Positions 17,870 to 26,608 of a stretch of DNA of 64,000 bases are shown here, piece after piece. Each line of letters begins with the position of its first letter. Within the stretch, counting starts at the first letter, position 1. The DNA comes from Dehalobacter alkaniphilus (GTDB taxonomy: Bacteria; Bacillota; Desulfitobacteriia; Desulfitobacteriales; Syntrophobotulaceae). The translations under genes were made by a program, and so were the position numbers. The stretch is from assembly GCA_040500365.1 (NCBI GenBank), contig CP148031.1, positions 434,001 through 498,000 of the forward strand, given 5' to 3'. Below the pieces are notes generated by a model. It saw nothing but the letters and a program-made list of their open reading frames with translations. It was not told the DNA's origin and did no database searches.

Positions 17870-19036
17870 ATGCTTAGCAAAATTGTTCGCGGCATCATTA
17901 CGCTGCTGTTCGGTGCAGCAGGAATTTACGTAGATTACTTGATATTAAAGGTTGTCGATATTCGTCAGCTTAGTCAGACATTAGGTTTTGAGATTCACTT
18001 ATACTGGACTTATATTATTATTTTTATTGTGTTATCTGCTTTTGGTTTCTTTCTCGCCCCTGTATGTATGAAAGTCTTTATTGGCCTTGTCAAATGGCTG
18101 GAAAGCAGACTTACCCGCATGCCGATTCACGATCTGGTCGGAGGTTCACTTGGGGGTATTGTGGGTTTGCTGATTGCCCGCCTGATTTGCATTACTTTTG
18201 TGGGTATTCCGTTTCTCGGCCCAATTCTGTCGGTCGTCGTCAGCTTGTTACTTGGCTACGTCGGCTTGATTATTGGGATCACGCGCAAGGATGATATTCT
18301 TGGATTTTTCAACTTTTTGCCCAAACTGAAAGGGGAACGGGCTGAAAGAGAAAAGAATAAGGATAAAGGGCAGGGGAAGCAATCCGCTGCTGCAGGCTAT
18401 AAAGTGCTTGATACCAGTGTGATTATTGACGGCAGAATTGCGGATATTGTCAAAACGAGCTTTTTAGATGGGGTTCTTCTGGTTCCTGGTTTTGTTCTGG
18501 AAGAGCTCAGACATATTGCCGATTCTTCAGACGCCCTGAAAAGAAACCGGGGTCGGAGAGGGCTTGATATCTTGAATCAGATTTCCAAGGAATCGGTCAT
18601 CAAGGTTGAGATCTACGAAGGTGATTTTGAAGACATCGCTGAAGTGGACAGTAAACTTGTCAAGCTGGCGAATATTCTGGACGCACCGATATTGACCAAT
18701 GATTATAACCTTAACAAAGTGGCCGAGCTTCAGGGGATAAAAGTCTTAAATATCAATGAATTGGCCAATGCTGTGAAACCAGTTGTCCTTCCGGGCGAAG
18801 AGATGTATATTCAGATTATGAAGGAAGGAAAAGAGGCTGGACAGGGCGTAGCTTATCTGGATGACGGAACGATGGTTGTCGTTGACGGAGGACGCAGGTA
18901 CATTGGGCAACAGACCACCGTGCTGGTTACGACTGTTCTGCAAACTGCCGCGGGTAGGATGATCTTTGCTAAACCCAAAGGGATGCAGGAAAAATCATCT
19001 GAGGAGTTTTCCCATGAGTTTAATGCATTCGGCTAA
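17870..19036 (+). CDS. yacL: YacL-like membrane protein with PIN and TRAM domains
   Basis: About 388 residues. Four transmembrane helices (about residues 5-140), then a PIN nuclease-like domain starting VLDTSVIIDGRIAD with conserved Asp residues and a later LTNDYNLNKVA, then a C-terminal TRAM domain (GQGVAYLDDGTMVVV) that usually binds RNA. The start at 17870 is used because GGGAGGTG lies 7 bases upstream. The biological role of this widespread Firmicutes protein is not known; a membrane-anchored nuclease is the usual suggestion. Its end overlaps ispDF by 23 bp. Confidence 0.93.
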   Translation: MLSKIVRGIITLLFGAAGIYVDYLILKVVDIRQLSQTLGFEIHLYWTYIIIFIVLSAFGFFLAPVCMKVFIGLVKWLESRLTRMPIHDLVGGSLGGIVGLLIARLICITFVGIPFLGPILSVVVSLLLGYVGLIIGITRKDDILGFFNFLPKLKGERAEREKNKDKGQGKQSAAAGYKVLDTSVIIDGRIADIVKTSFLDGVLLVPGFVLEELRHIADSSDALKRNRGRRGLDILNQISKESVIKVEIYEGDFEDIAEVDSKLVKLANILDAPILTNDYNLNKVAELQGIKVLNINELANAVKPVVLPGEEMYIQIMKEGKEAGQGVAYLDDGTMVVVDGGRRYIGQQTTVLVTTVLQTAAGRMIFAKPKGMQEKSSEEFSHEFNAFG

Positions 19037-20201
19037 TATTGCGGCTATTGTACCTGCCGCCGGGCGGGGAAAAAGGATGGGGGATCAAGGCAACAAGCTT
19101 CTGCTTGAACTTGCCGGGACCCCTATCCTTGTTTTTACTCTAAAAACGCTGGAACTTTGTCCGCTAATTAAAGAAATCATTATTCCTGCGGCAAAGGTAG
19201 ATATTTTGACAATTAAAAAATTGGTGGAAGAATACAGCCTAAAAAAGGTGACGGTAGTGGTTGAGGGAGGTGCCGAAAGGCAGGAATCCGTTTACCGGGC
19301 GCTTCAGTCCTTAAGTCCTGAAGTGGACAGCGTGATCGTCCATGACGGTGCCCGCCCCTTATTAACACTGGATGATCTGAACCGTTTTCTTGAAAAAACG
19401 GCTGACTCTGAAGCGGCTGTCATGGCTGTACCTTTGAAAGATACTGTGAAAAAGGTGGATACTCAGGGCCAAGTTATGGAAACACCCCCGCGGGAACAGC
19501 TCCGGGCGATTCAGACACCGCAGATTTTTAATCGGAACCTTTTAGAAAAAGTACACAAACTTGCCTTTGAACAGCAGTACCTGGCCACGGACGATGCTTC
19601 TCTGTTTGAGTGGCAGGGCTTACCGGTCAGGGTTGTTGAAGGCAATTACGAGAATATCAAAGTGACCACGCCTGAAGATATGCTTTGGGCGGAGTCCATC
19701 CTGCACAGAAGAAGAGAGGTGCCTCAAATGAAGATGGGACTGGGCTACGATGTCCATGCACTGGTTAAGGGACGGACGTTGATTCTGGGCGGAGTAGAAA
19801 TTCCCCATGACAAAGGACTTTTGGGGCATTCTGATGCAGATGTTCTGACGCATGCCGTAATGGATGCGATTCTCGGGGCTTGTGCGCTTGGTGATATCGG
19901 CAAACATTTTCCCGACAGCGATGCCCGGTACAAAGGCATTTCCAGTCTGGCATTACTGGCTGAAGTTGTAAAGCTTGCGCAAGGCGAAGGCTACAGGCTT
20001 GGGAATCTGGATAGTATTATTGTTGCTCAAAAACCGAAAGTATTGCCTTATATCGCGCAGATGAGAAAGAATCTTGCTGAGATTCTGAACGCAAGTCCGG
20101 ACTGTATATCGATCAAAGCAACGACGACGGAGTACCTGGGCTTCGAGGGCAGAGAAGAAGGAATCAGTTCCCAGGCAATCGTTTGTCTTTTGCCTGTATG
20201 A
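19014..20201 (+). CDS. ispDF: IspDF, bifunctional MEP-pathway enzyme
   Basis: Makes CDP-methylerythritol (IspD half) and cyclises its phosphorylated form (IspF half) in isoprenoid biosynthesis. 395 residues in one frame. IspD: residues about 1-230 with nucleotide-binding PAAGRGKRMG. IspF: from about residue 239 with metal-binding GYDVHAL and GHSDADVLTHA. The start at 19014 (MSLMHSANIA) follows GAGGAG at 19001-19006 and overlaps yacL by 23 bp. In Bacillus the two genes are separate. A ribosome-like AGAGGTG lies 6 bases before an internal ATG at 19728, so free IspF may also be made. Confidence 0.95.
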   Translation: MSLMHSANIAAIVPAAGRGKRMGDQGNKLLLELAGTPILVFTLKTLELCPLIKEIIIPAAKVDILTIKKLVEEYSLKKVTVVVEGGAERQESVYRALQSLSPEVDSVIVHDGARPLLTLDDLNRFLEKTADSEAAVMAVPLKDTVKKVDTQGQVMETPPREQLRAIQTPQIFNRNLLEKVHKLAFEQQYLATDDASLFEWQGLPVRVVEGNYENIKVTTPEDMLWAESILHRRREVPQMKMGLGYDVHALVKGRTLILGGVEIPHDKGLLGHSDADVLTHAVMDAILGACALGDIGKHFPDSDARYKGISSLALLAEVVKLAQGEGYRLGNLDSIIVAQKPKVLPYIAQMRKNLAEILNASPDCISIKATTTEYLGFEGREEGISSQAIVCLLPV

Positions 20202-20299
20202 CCTGATATAATATTAAACGCTATTATTTTTATTTTTTTAATATCTTGTATTTTATTAATACTTGATGAAGACAAGCAGTACGAAGTAGAAATGAGGTT

Positions 20300-21766
20300 A
20301 TGTCGATTATGACGGTGAAAGTAAGGTTTGCTCCAAGCCCGACCGGGCCCCTGCATATCGGAGGAGCAAGGTCAGCTCTTTTTAATTATTTGTTTACAGG
20401 AGGCAAAGGTGGGACCTTTGTCTTTAGGATAGAGGATACCGACCTGGAACGGTCGAGCCGGGAATCGGAACAGGATATCATGAACGCGCTGCACTGGCTG
20501 GGGATCACCTGGGACGAGGGGATAGACGCCGGTGGAGATTCCGGCCCTTACAGGCAGACGGAAAGGCTCGATACATACCGTGAATACACGGATAAGCTTC
20601 TTCAGAGCGGACATGCTTACCTGTGCTACTGTTCGGAAGAAGAACTGGAACAGGAGCGTCAGGAGCTGAGTGCCCGTGGGGAGACCCCGCGCTATCTCGG
20701 AAAATGCCGGACGCTGACCGCAGAACAGCGCCAGGCTTATGAAGCGGAAGGAAGGAAACCTGTTGTCCGCTTCCGAGTGCCGGAAGGCCAGGATATCGTG
20801 ATCAATGACCTGGTCAGAGGGAAAGTCGTTTTTGAAAGTAATGGAATCGGGGATTATATCATTGTCAAATCAGATGGAATCCCAACATACAATTATGCCG
20901 TGGTCATCGACGATGTCCTGATGGGCATCACGCATGTTGTTAGAGGAGAAGAACATCTATCCAATACGCCGCGTCAGGTCTTAATTTATGAGGCCCTTGG
21001 AATGAAAGTACCGGATTTTGCCCATATCTCCTTGATTTTGAATACTGAAGGGCGGAAGATGAGCAAACGGGACGGGGATACTGCTGTCATGGATTATTTC
21101 CATAAAGGGTATTTGCCGGAGGCCGTCGTGAACTTTATCGCGCTTTTAGGCTGGTCGCCTTCCGGTGAGCAGGAATTTTTTACGATCGAAGAACTCAAGA
21201 AAGAATTTTCATTGGAAAAAGTATCAAAGAGCCCGGCAGTTTTTGATTTGAATAAACTGAACTACATTAATGCGCACTACCTGAAACAGACTGCTTCGGC
21301 AGACCTTGCCCGGTTGGTGCTGCCGTTTTTGAGAGAAAAAGGACTTTTTCCGAATGAGCTTTCTTTGGCCGAACAGCAGTGGGTGACCGGCTTTATTGAC
21401 GCCGTAAAGGAAAAAATCAACTGCTTAAGCGAGGTTAAGTCCTATATTCATTATTTTATTGGAACAGAAATTGATGTGCTGACGGAGGAAGCTGAAGCGA
21501 TTATGAAGGCAGATACCGTACCGGCAGTGCTGCAGCTTTTTGCAGCCAAGGTCCGGGAAGCCGCGCTGCTCGACGCACCGGCAGCCAAGAGCATATTAAA
21601 AGAGATCACCAAAGAACTTAACCTGAAAGGCAAGGATGTATTTATGCCGGTTAGGATTGCGCTTACGGGGCAGATGCATGGCCCGGATCTCGACCGGATC
21701 ATGGAACTGCTCGGCAAAGAAAATATTTACGGGCGATTGGAGAAAACGGCTGCTTTCTCGAAGTAA
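20300..21766 (+). CDS. gltX: Glutamyl-tRNA synthetase
   Basis: Charges tRNA-Glu; in many Firmicutes also tRNA-Gln, which is then amidated. 488 residues, a normal class I synthetase length. The HIGH motif is in FAPSPTGPLHIGGAR and the KMSKS-like motif is GRKMSKRDGD. A C-terminal helical anticodon-binding domain follows. The start may instead be ATG 20309 (MTVKVRF), which is better spaced from GAGG at 20294-20297. No T-box leader is visible in the 98-bp gap before it. Confidence 0.96.
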   Translation: MSIMTVKVRFAPSPTGPLHIGGARSALFNYLFTGGKGGTFVFRIEDTDLERSSRESEQDIMNALHWLGITWDEGIDAGGDSGPYRQTERLDTYREYTDKLLQSGHAYLCYCSEEELEQERQELSARGETPRYLGKCRTLTAEQRQAYEAEGRKPVVRFRVPEGQDIVINDLVRGKVVFESNGIGDYIIVKSDGIPTYNYAVVIDDVLMGITHVVRGEEHLSNTPRQVLIYEALGMKVPDFAHISLILNTEGRKMSKRDGDTAVMDYFHKGYLPEAVVNFIALLGWSPSGEQEFFTIEELKKEFSLEKVSKSPAVFDLNKLNYINAHYLKQTASADLARLVLPFLREKGLFPNELSLAEQQWVTGFIDAVKEKINCLSEVKSYIHYFIGTEIDVLTEEAEAIMKADTVPAVLQLFAAKVREAALLDAPAAKSILKEITKELNLKGKDVFMPVRIALTGQMHGPDLDRIMELLGKENIYGRLEKTAAFSK

Positions 21767-21785
21767 GTACAAGGAGGAAATCGTG

Positions 21786-23249
21786 ATGGCGATTAGACTA
21801 TATAATACACTTACACGCCGCAAAGAAGCGTTTGTTCCGAGAGAACCGGGAAAGGCTTCAATGTACGCCTGCGGCCCTACGACGTATAATTATTTTCATT
21901 TGGGAAATGCCCGGATGCTGGTAGTATTTGATATGGTCAGGCGCTACCTGATCCATAAAGGATTTGTCGTTACGTATGTCCAAAATTTCACCGACGTGGA
22001 TGATAAAATTATCAACCGGGCTGCTGAAGAGGGCTGCGATCCGATAGCGCTGGCCGGCAAATATATTAATGAGTACTTTACGGATGCCAAGGCTTTGAAT
22101 ATTCTTCCTGCCGATATCCACCCGAAAGCCACGGAACATATCCCGGAGATGATTGACATTATCCGCAGGTTGGAGGAAAAGGGCTTAGCCTATAATATTG
22201 ACGGGGATGTCTATTTCGCTGTTGACAAATTCCCGGGATACGGCAAGCTGTCCGGCCGGACCCTTGAAGATATGCAGGCCGGAGCGCGTGTAGAGGTGGA
22301 TGACAAGAAGCATAACCCGATGGATTTTGCGCTATGGAAAAAAGCCAAAGCGGGAGAACCTTTCTGGGAAAGTCCTTGGGGTAAAGGAAGGCCCGGCTGG
22401 CATATTGAATGTTCAGCGATGTCCTTGAAATACCTCGGTCCTGGGTTTGATATTCATGGGGGCGGAGGCGACCTGGTTTTTCCGCATCATGAGAATGAAA
22501 TTGCGCAGTCCGAGGGCTGTCTGGAGGGCCAGCAGTTTGCGCGGTACTGGATGCATAATGCGTTTATTACCATTAATCAGGAGAAAATGTCCAAATCGCT
22601 GGGGAATTTCTTTTTGGTCAGAGATGTTACCGGAAAATTCCCGGGAGATGTTATCCGTTTTTATCTGCTCGGAACACACTACCGCAGTCCGCTGGATTTC
22701 GATGATGAGAAGCTGGTCATGGCCTCAAAAGGACTGGACCGCCTGAAAAACAGCGTGCGTCTGGCCAAAGAGGCCTTGGGCAAAGCACAGGGTAAAGAGG
22801 GTATGACGTTCGGTATCATTGCTGTGAACCGGGACCTGAAGACGGATAATGAAATGGCTCAGGCCTGCCTGGAGGCCAGGAATGCTTTCGAACAGGCTAT
22901 GGACGATGATTTTAATTCGGCCCAGGCTTATGCAGCCTTATTTGAGCTAGCCAAAGGAATCAATACGTACCTTGCCAAAGGTTCTATAGAGACGGAATCT
23001 CTGACTGAAGCAGCACAAACTTTGATAGAGCTGGCTGGGATACTAGGATTTGATCTGGAAGCCGAGGCTGAAATGTTGCAGGAAGATTCCGGGAAACTGG
23101 CCCAGGTCATGGAGCTTGTGATGGAGATCAGAGCTAATGCCCGTAGGAACAAAGACTGGACGACTGCGGATCTCATCAGGGACAGGATTAAAGAAATCGG
23201 GATTGTGATTGAAGATACCCCTGAGGGTGCTCGTTGGTATTTGAAATAG
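21786..23249 (+). CDS. cysS: Cysteinyl-tRNA synthetase
   Basis: Charges tRNA-Cys. 487 residues. HIGH-type motif FHLGNAR and KMSKS motif EKMSKSLGNFF are present, with zinc-ligand cysteines in YACGPTT and HIECSAM. ATG 21786 has AAGGAGG 9 bases upstream. The frame extends further upstream but overlaps gltX and is not used. In Bacillus cysE lies between gltX and cysS; here the gap is only 19 bp. Confidence 0.96.
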   Translation: MAIRLYNTLTRRKEAFVPREPGKASMYACGPTTYNYFHLGNARMLVVFDMVRRYLIHKGFVVTYVQNFTDVDDKIINRAAEEGCDPIALAGKYINEYFTDAKALNILPADIHPKATEHIPEMIDIIRRLEEKGLAYNIDGDVYFAVDKFPGYGKLSGRTLEDMQAGARVEVDDKKHNPMDFALWKKAKAGEPFWESPWGKGRPGWHIECSAMSLKYLGPGFDIHGGGGDLVFPHHENEIAQSEGCLEGQQFARYWMHNAFITINQEKMSKSLGNFFLVRDVTGKFPGDVIRFYLLGTHYRSPLDFDDEKLVMASKGLDRLKNSVRLAKEALGKAQGKEGMTFGIIAVNRDLKTDNEMAQACLEARNAFEQAMDDDFNSAQAYAALFELAKGINTYLAKGSIETESLTEAAQTLIELAGILGFDLEAEAEMLQEDSGKLAQVMELVMEIRANARRNKDWTTADLIRDRIKEIGIVIEDTPEGARWYLK

Positions 23250-23266
23250 TTAAAGGATGATCGCAT

Positions 23267-23800
23267 TTGCCTAAGCAAAACGAACCTGAACAGGATAACG
23301 GTATGCCGGATATTTGGGCGGTACAAATCAATAAAAGGTGGCAGGATATTAATATTCTGCTGCTCGCCTATATAGGTGACGCCGTTTATGAATTATGGGT
23401 GCGCAAGCACCTTTTGGAACAGGACATTGCCAAGGTACAACTCATGCATAAGCGGGCTATTTTCTATGTACAGGCCAAAACACAAGCAGGTATTCTGAGG
23501 CATCTCATGAACGAACTGGATGAAACGGAAACAGAGGTTGTTCTGAGGGGTCGGAATGCGAAGGGCCACTATCCACGTAGTGTTGATGTTGTCACCTACA
23601 GGCATTCTACAGCATTCGAAGCGCTTATCGGCTACTGGCATATTACTGGCAAAAATACTCGGATGGGCGCGGTTCTAAACAACATAGACGGGATTCTTGA
23701 GACAATGGCGACAGAAAATAGCAAGAAAACAGAAAGAGGTACTTTACCCGAAGAAACCGGAAAACGGGGGGAGTCGAAACATGAAGATCACAAACTTTGA
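23267..23800 (+). CDS. mrnC: Mini-ribonuclease III
   Basis: Dimeric RNase III-fold enzyme that matures 23S rRNA and lacks a double-stranded RNA-binding domain. 177 residues. The catalytic signature is AYIGDAVYELWVRKHL, and a GRNAKGHYPRSVDVVTYRHSTAFEALIGY segment completes the active site. TTG 23267 is used because AAAGGATG is about 8 bases upstream; a shorter start at 23302 is possible. It overlaps the next gene by 20 bp. The C-terminal tail of about 30 residues is charged. Confidence 0.93.
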   Translation: MPKQNEPEQDNGMPDIWAVQINKRWQDINILLLAYIGDAVYELWVRKHLLEQDIAKVQLMHKRAIFYVQAKTQAGILRHLMNELDETETEVVLRGRNAKGHYPRSVDVVTYRHSTAFEALIGYWHITGKNTRMGAVLNNIDGILETMATENSKKTERGTLPEETGKRGESKHEDHKL

Positions 23801-25115
23801 ACATACCGGACTGGACCGGATTGCAGCTTGGATTAGACGGAACCACTTAAGCGAGATATCTTGCACGGAGCTGAAGGAAGTTCTGAAAACAATTAACATT
23901 TTCTTTGTTGCTGACGGCATTAACCGGGTCCAGAGTATGCTGCTCTGCGAGCTGAAAGCATCCTATGTCCAACAAAGTCAAAGATATGTGGCGCTTGATC
24001 AGGACGCTTTTGCTTTCCCGGACCTGCCGCCTGAAGATAGCCGCAGAGCCGAGGAACTCGGGCAGCAGGCTTTGAATCTGTATGCAAAAATGTGTACGCT
24101 GAAGGAAGGCGGGTTTAAAGGGAGACCTAAGCCGGAGCATTACCTTTACACAATTCCGATTGAAGATGCCCGCTATATCCTGCCGCTCTCGGCAAAGACG
24201 AATCTCTCCGTTTCGATGTCCGGAGACAAGCTGTGGGATCTCTTTCTTTTATTCAATGACAGGAAATATGAAGGGATATTCGAGACCCTGAAAAATGAGC
24301 TGGAAGCCTTTCTTCCGGTTGAATTATGCGCACTGTTCCCTCGCGACTATGATAGTACGGCAGAATTGGCAATCATTGAGGACTTCTATCAGACAGATTT
24401 GGCGAAAATCAGTCCCGAAGATGACCTTATCTTATTGTCCAGTTGTCAGGACCCGGATATTAAGGCTGGCCTGGGAGCTCTCGCCAGCACCCAAAGCAGG
24501 GCGTCTTCCGAGGTTTTGCTATCCTGGGGGGAGGAAGCCCCGGTCAAGGCGAAAGAAATTGTTCGGAGAGTACTTGGTTACGGTCATGAAAGTATTGCCG
24601 AACAGGTCCGGACCACTTTTGGGATGATGTGTTCCTTGGTGACGTATCACCAGCAGGTCCGTCATCGTCTGCCGGAAATGTTCCGGGAAGACTTCAGTAA
24701 CCTTTTCAGCGACACAGAAAGACCGGTAATCGTTCCGGATAGCATTCGCAATTCTCCGTTTTTGGAGGAGTTCTTAAATCTGACGGAAGCCTATCGGACA
24801 TTTTCCAGGGAGATTTATCAAAAATTGGGGCTGGGCAAAGCTATGCCGTTTATCCTGAACTGCCAGCTTTTAAAAATGATTATGTCCACAAATGCGAGGA
24901 TAGACAATCAGATGCTCTCAGAAAGGACCTGCCTAAACGCCCAGTGGGAAATCAGAAAGCTCGCAGTCAAGAAACTGAAGATCCTCAGAGAATTCTCCGG
25001 TGTACTCTATGAAAAAGCACTGCCGCCCTGTCTGGTCAGCAAATGCCATGAAGGGAAGATGACCTGCGGCAAACAGCAGGAAGTAAGAGATCTGTTCTAT
25101 TACAGGCAAAAGTAA
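23781..25115 (+). CDS. ThyX-like protein with two tandem, complementary domains
   Basis: ThyX (flavin-dependent thymidylate synthase) makes dTMP with FAD and methylene-tetrahydrofolate. This 444-residue protein looks like two ThyX domains in one chain. Domain 1 has KASYVQQSQRY at residues 59-69, matching the second half of the ThyX motif, but the preceding RHR is replaced by CEL. Domain 2 has GHESIAEQ, QQVRHR (Arg294-His295-Arg296) and NAQWEIRKLA (from 386), but after RHR the usual Ser-containing segment is replaced by LPEMFREDF. Each domain thus keeps a different half of the active-site signature. ATG 23781 follows GGGGGAG. A dihydrofolate reductase gene follows 81 bp later. Whether the protein is an active synthase is not clear. 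Confidence 0.8.
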   Translation: MKITNFEHTGLDRIAAWIRRNHLSEISCTELKEVLKTINIFFVADGINRVQSMLLCELKASYVQQSQRYVALDQDAFAFPDLPPEDSRRAEELGQQALNLYAKMCTLKEGGFKGRPKPEHYLYTIPIEDARYILPLSAKTNLSVSMSGDKLWDLFLLFNDRKYEGIFETLKNELEAFLPVELCALFPRDYDSTAELAIIEDFYQTDLAKISPEDDLILLSSCQDPDIKAGLGALASTQSRASSEVLLSWGEEAPVKAKEIVRRVLGYGHESIAEQVRTTFGMMCSLVTYHQQVRHRLPEMFREDFSNLFSDTERPVIVPDSIRNSPFLEEFLNLTEAYRTFSREIYQKLGLGKAMPFILNCQLLKMIMSTNARIDNQMLSERTCLNAQWEIRKLAVKKLKILREFSGVLYEKALPPCLVSKCHEGKMTCGKQQEVRDLFYYRQK

Positions 25116-25196
25116 CGGCTGCGCACTACATGCAGCATTTTATTATCTTCAGAGGATTTGCCGCGTTGTTCTGAAAATTTTTTAGGGGGCTAATGA

Positions 25197-25685
25197 ATGA
25201 AAGCAATCGTTTCGGTAGATCAAAACTGGGGCATTGGCTATAAAGGCGACCTGCTGCTGAAAATTCCGGAAGATATGAAGTTTTTTAAGCAGATGACTGT
25301 TGGCAAGGTCGTGGTCATGGGCAGAGGAACCTATGAATCATTGCCGGGAAAAGAGCCCTTGAAGGACAGAACGAATATTGTCCTGAGCACAAACAGGGAT
25401 TTTCAGGATGAAAGATTTATTATCTGTCATTCTCTGGAGGACCTGCTTCAGGAGCTGAAAGAATACCCTTCGGACGATATCTGTGTGATTGGCGGAGAAT
25501 CACTTTTTCAGCTGCTCATGCCCTATCTGAATGAACTGTATGTAACAAAAATCAGGCACACATTCCCTGCGGATAAGCATCTTAGGAATGTCGATGAAGA
25601 TGACAACTGGAAAGTTGAGTCTGAAGGTGAATTGCAAACTTATAATGACATTCAGTACAGTGTTGTAAAATATGTAAGAAAGTGA
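25197..25685 (+). CDS. folA: Dihydrofolate reductase
   Basis: Reduces dihydrofolate to tetrahydrofolate with NADPH. 162 residues. The N-terminal MKAIVSVDQNWGIGYKGDLLL has the conserved GIG; the substrate-binding helix contains PEDMKFFKQMT; GRGTYESLP and CVIGGESLF form the NADPH site. ATG 25197 follows AGGGGGC. It sits next to the ThyX-like gene, so the two probably serve the same dTMP and folate cycle. Confidence 0.93.
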   Translation: MKAIVSVDQNWGIGYKGDLLLKIPEDMKFFKQMTVGKVVVMGRGTYESLPGKEPLKDRTNIVLSTNRDFQDERFIICHSLEDLLQELKEYPSDDICVIGGESLFQLLMPYLNELYVTKIRHTFPADKHLRNVDEDDNWKVESEGELQTYNDIQYSVVKYVRK

Positions 25686-25751
25686 ACGTCGTAATATACA
25701 AATTTTAAAGGTTAGTATGCTACGATAAACTTTCGGAAGGGGAAACCGGCA

Positions 25752-26489
25752 TTGGAAGAAAATATTGTGTGCGGGCGCAACGCTGTGACCGAACTGATCA
25801 AATCCGGGAATCCGGTGAATAAAGTGCTGATCAAAAATGAAAAGGGGCAGGGAAGAAATTCGGACATACTGCATCTACTTAAAGCGCACGGCATACCGTA
25901 CCAATTTGTGGAGAATACTGTCCTGGACAAATATACTGCCGGAGAAAAGCATCAGGGAGTGGTGGCATTTGCTGCTGCCAAAGAATATGCAGAACCATCC
26001 GATATTTTGGAGATAGCAAGGCAAAGAGGGGAAGATCCATTTATCCTTGTTCTGGATGAGATCGAGGATCCGCATAATTTAGGGGCTCTTCTTCGAACTG
26101 CCGATGCAGCGGGTGTTCATGGGGTGATCATTCCCAAAAGAAGAAGTGCCGCACTCACGCCAGCTGTCGGCAGAACGTCGGCCGGAGCTGTGGAATATGT
26201 GCCTGTGGCCAGGGTAAGCAACCTTGTCCAGACACTTAAATATCTCAAAGAAGAGGGCTGCTGGGTATCCGGTGCGGAAGCAGGCGGCAAAGATATCTAT
26301 CAGGCGGAACTGAAAGGGCCAAGGGTCATCGTCATTGGCGGAGAGGATAAGGGACTCGGGAGACTGATCCGGGAAACCTGCGATGAAATTATATCCTTGC
26401 CAATGTATGGCAGAATTTCATCTTTGAATGCCAGCGTAGCCGGATCCATCATCATGTATGAGGTACGGAGACAGAGAAATCAGACTTAA
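25752..26489 (+). CDS. rlmB: RlmB, 23S rRNA 2'-O-methyltransferase (SpoU family)
   Basis: Methylates the ribose of a 23S rRNA guanosine. 245 residues: an N-terminal substrate-binding domain with CGRNAVTELI, then the SpoU knot domain with DEIEDPHNLGALLRTADA, IGGEDKGLGRL and ISSLNASVAGSIIMYE, the three trefoil-knot SAM motifs. TTG 25752 has GGAAGGGG upstream. yacP usually follows in Bacillus; here sigH follows directly. Confidence 0.94.
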   Translation: MEENIVCGRNAVTELIKSGNPVNKVLIKNEKGQGRNSDILHLLKAHGIPYQFVENTVLDKYTAGEKHQGVVAFAAAKEYAEPSDILEIARQRGEDPFILVLDEIEDPHNLGALLRTADAAGVHGVIIPKRRSAALTPAVGRTSAGAVEYVPVARVSNLVQTLKYLKEEGCWVSGAEAGGKDIYQAELKGPRVIVIGGEDKGLGRLIRETCDEIISLPMYGRISSLNASVAGSIIMYEVRRQRNQT

Positions 26490-26515
26490 TCTGCCATATC
26501 CCGCCAATCTTCATC

Positions 26516-26545
26516 TTGACGCTATTTGTGCATTTCAGGTATAAT
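26516..26545 (+). promoter_or_regulatory. Promoter of sigH
   Basis: TTGACG (26516-26521), 18-bp spacer, TATAAT (26540-26545), 63 bp before the sigH start. Confidence 0.75.
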
Positions 26546-26608
26546 TATTTTGTTATAAGCATATAATGGAGGCTTCAGCGTTACCTTCGTGAATCGGTTT
26601 CGGGAGGG

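Noticed and set aside
20202..20299. T-box leader before gltX-cysS
   Set aside because: The gap is only 98 bp, A/T-rich, and no T-box sequence or anti-terminator stem is visible.
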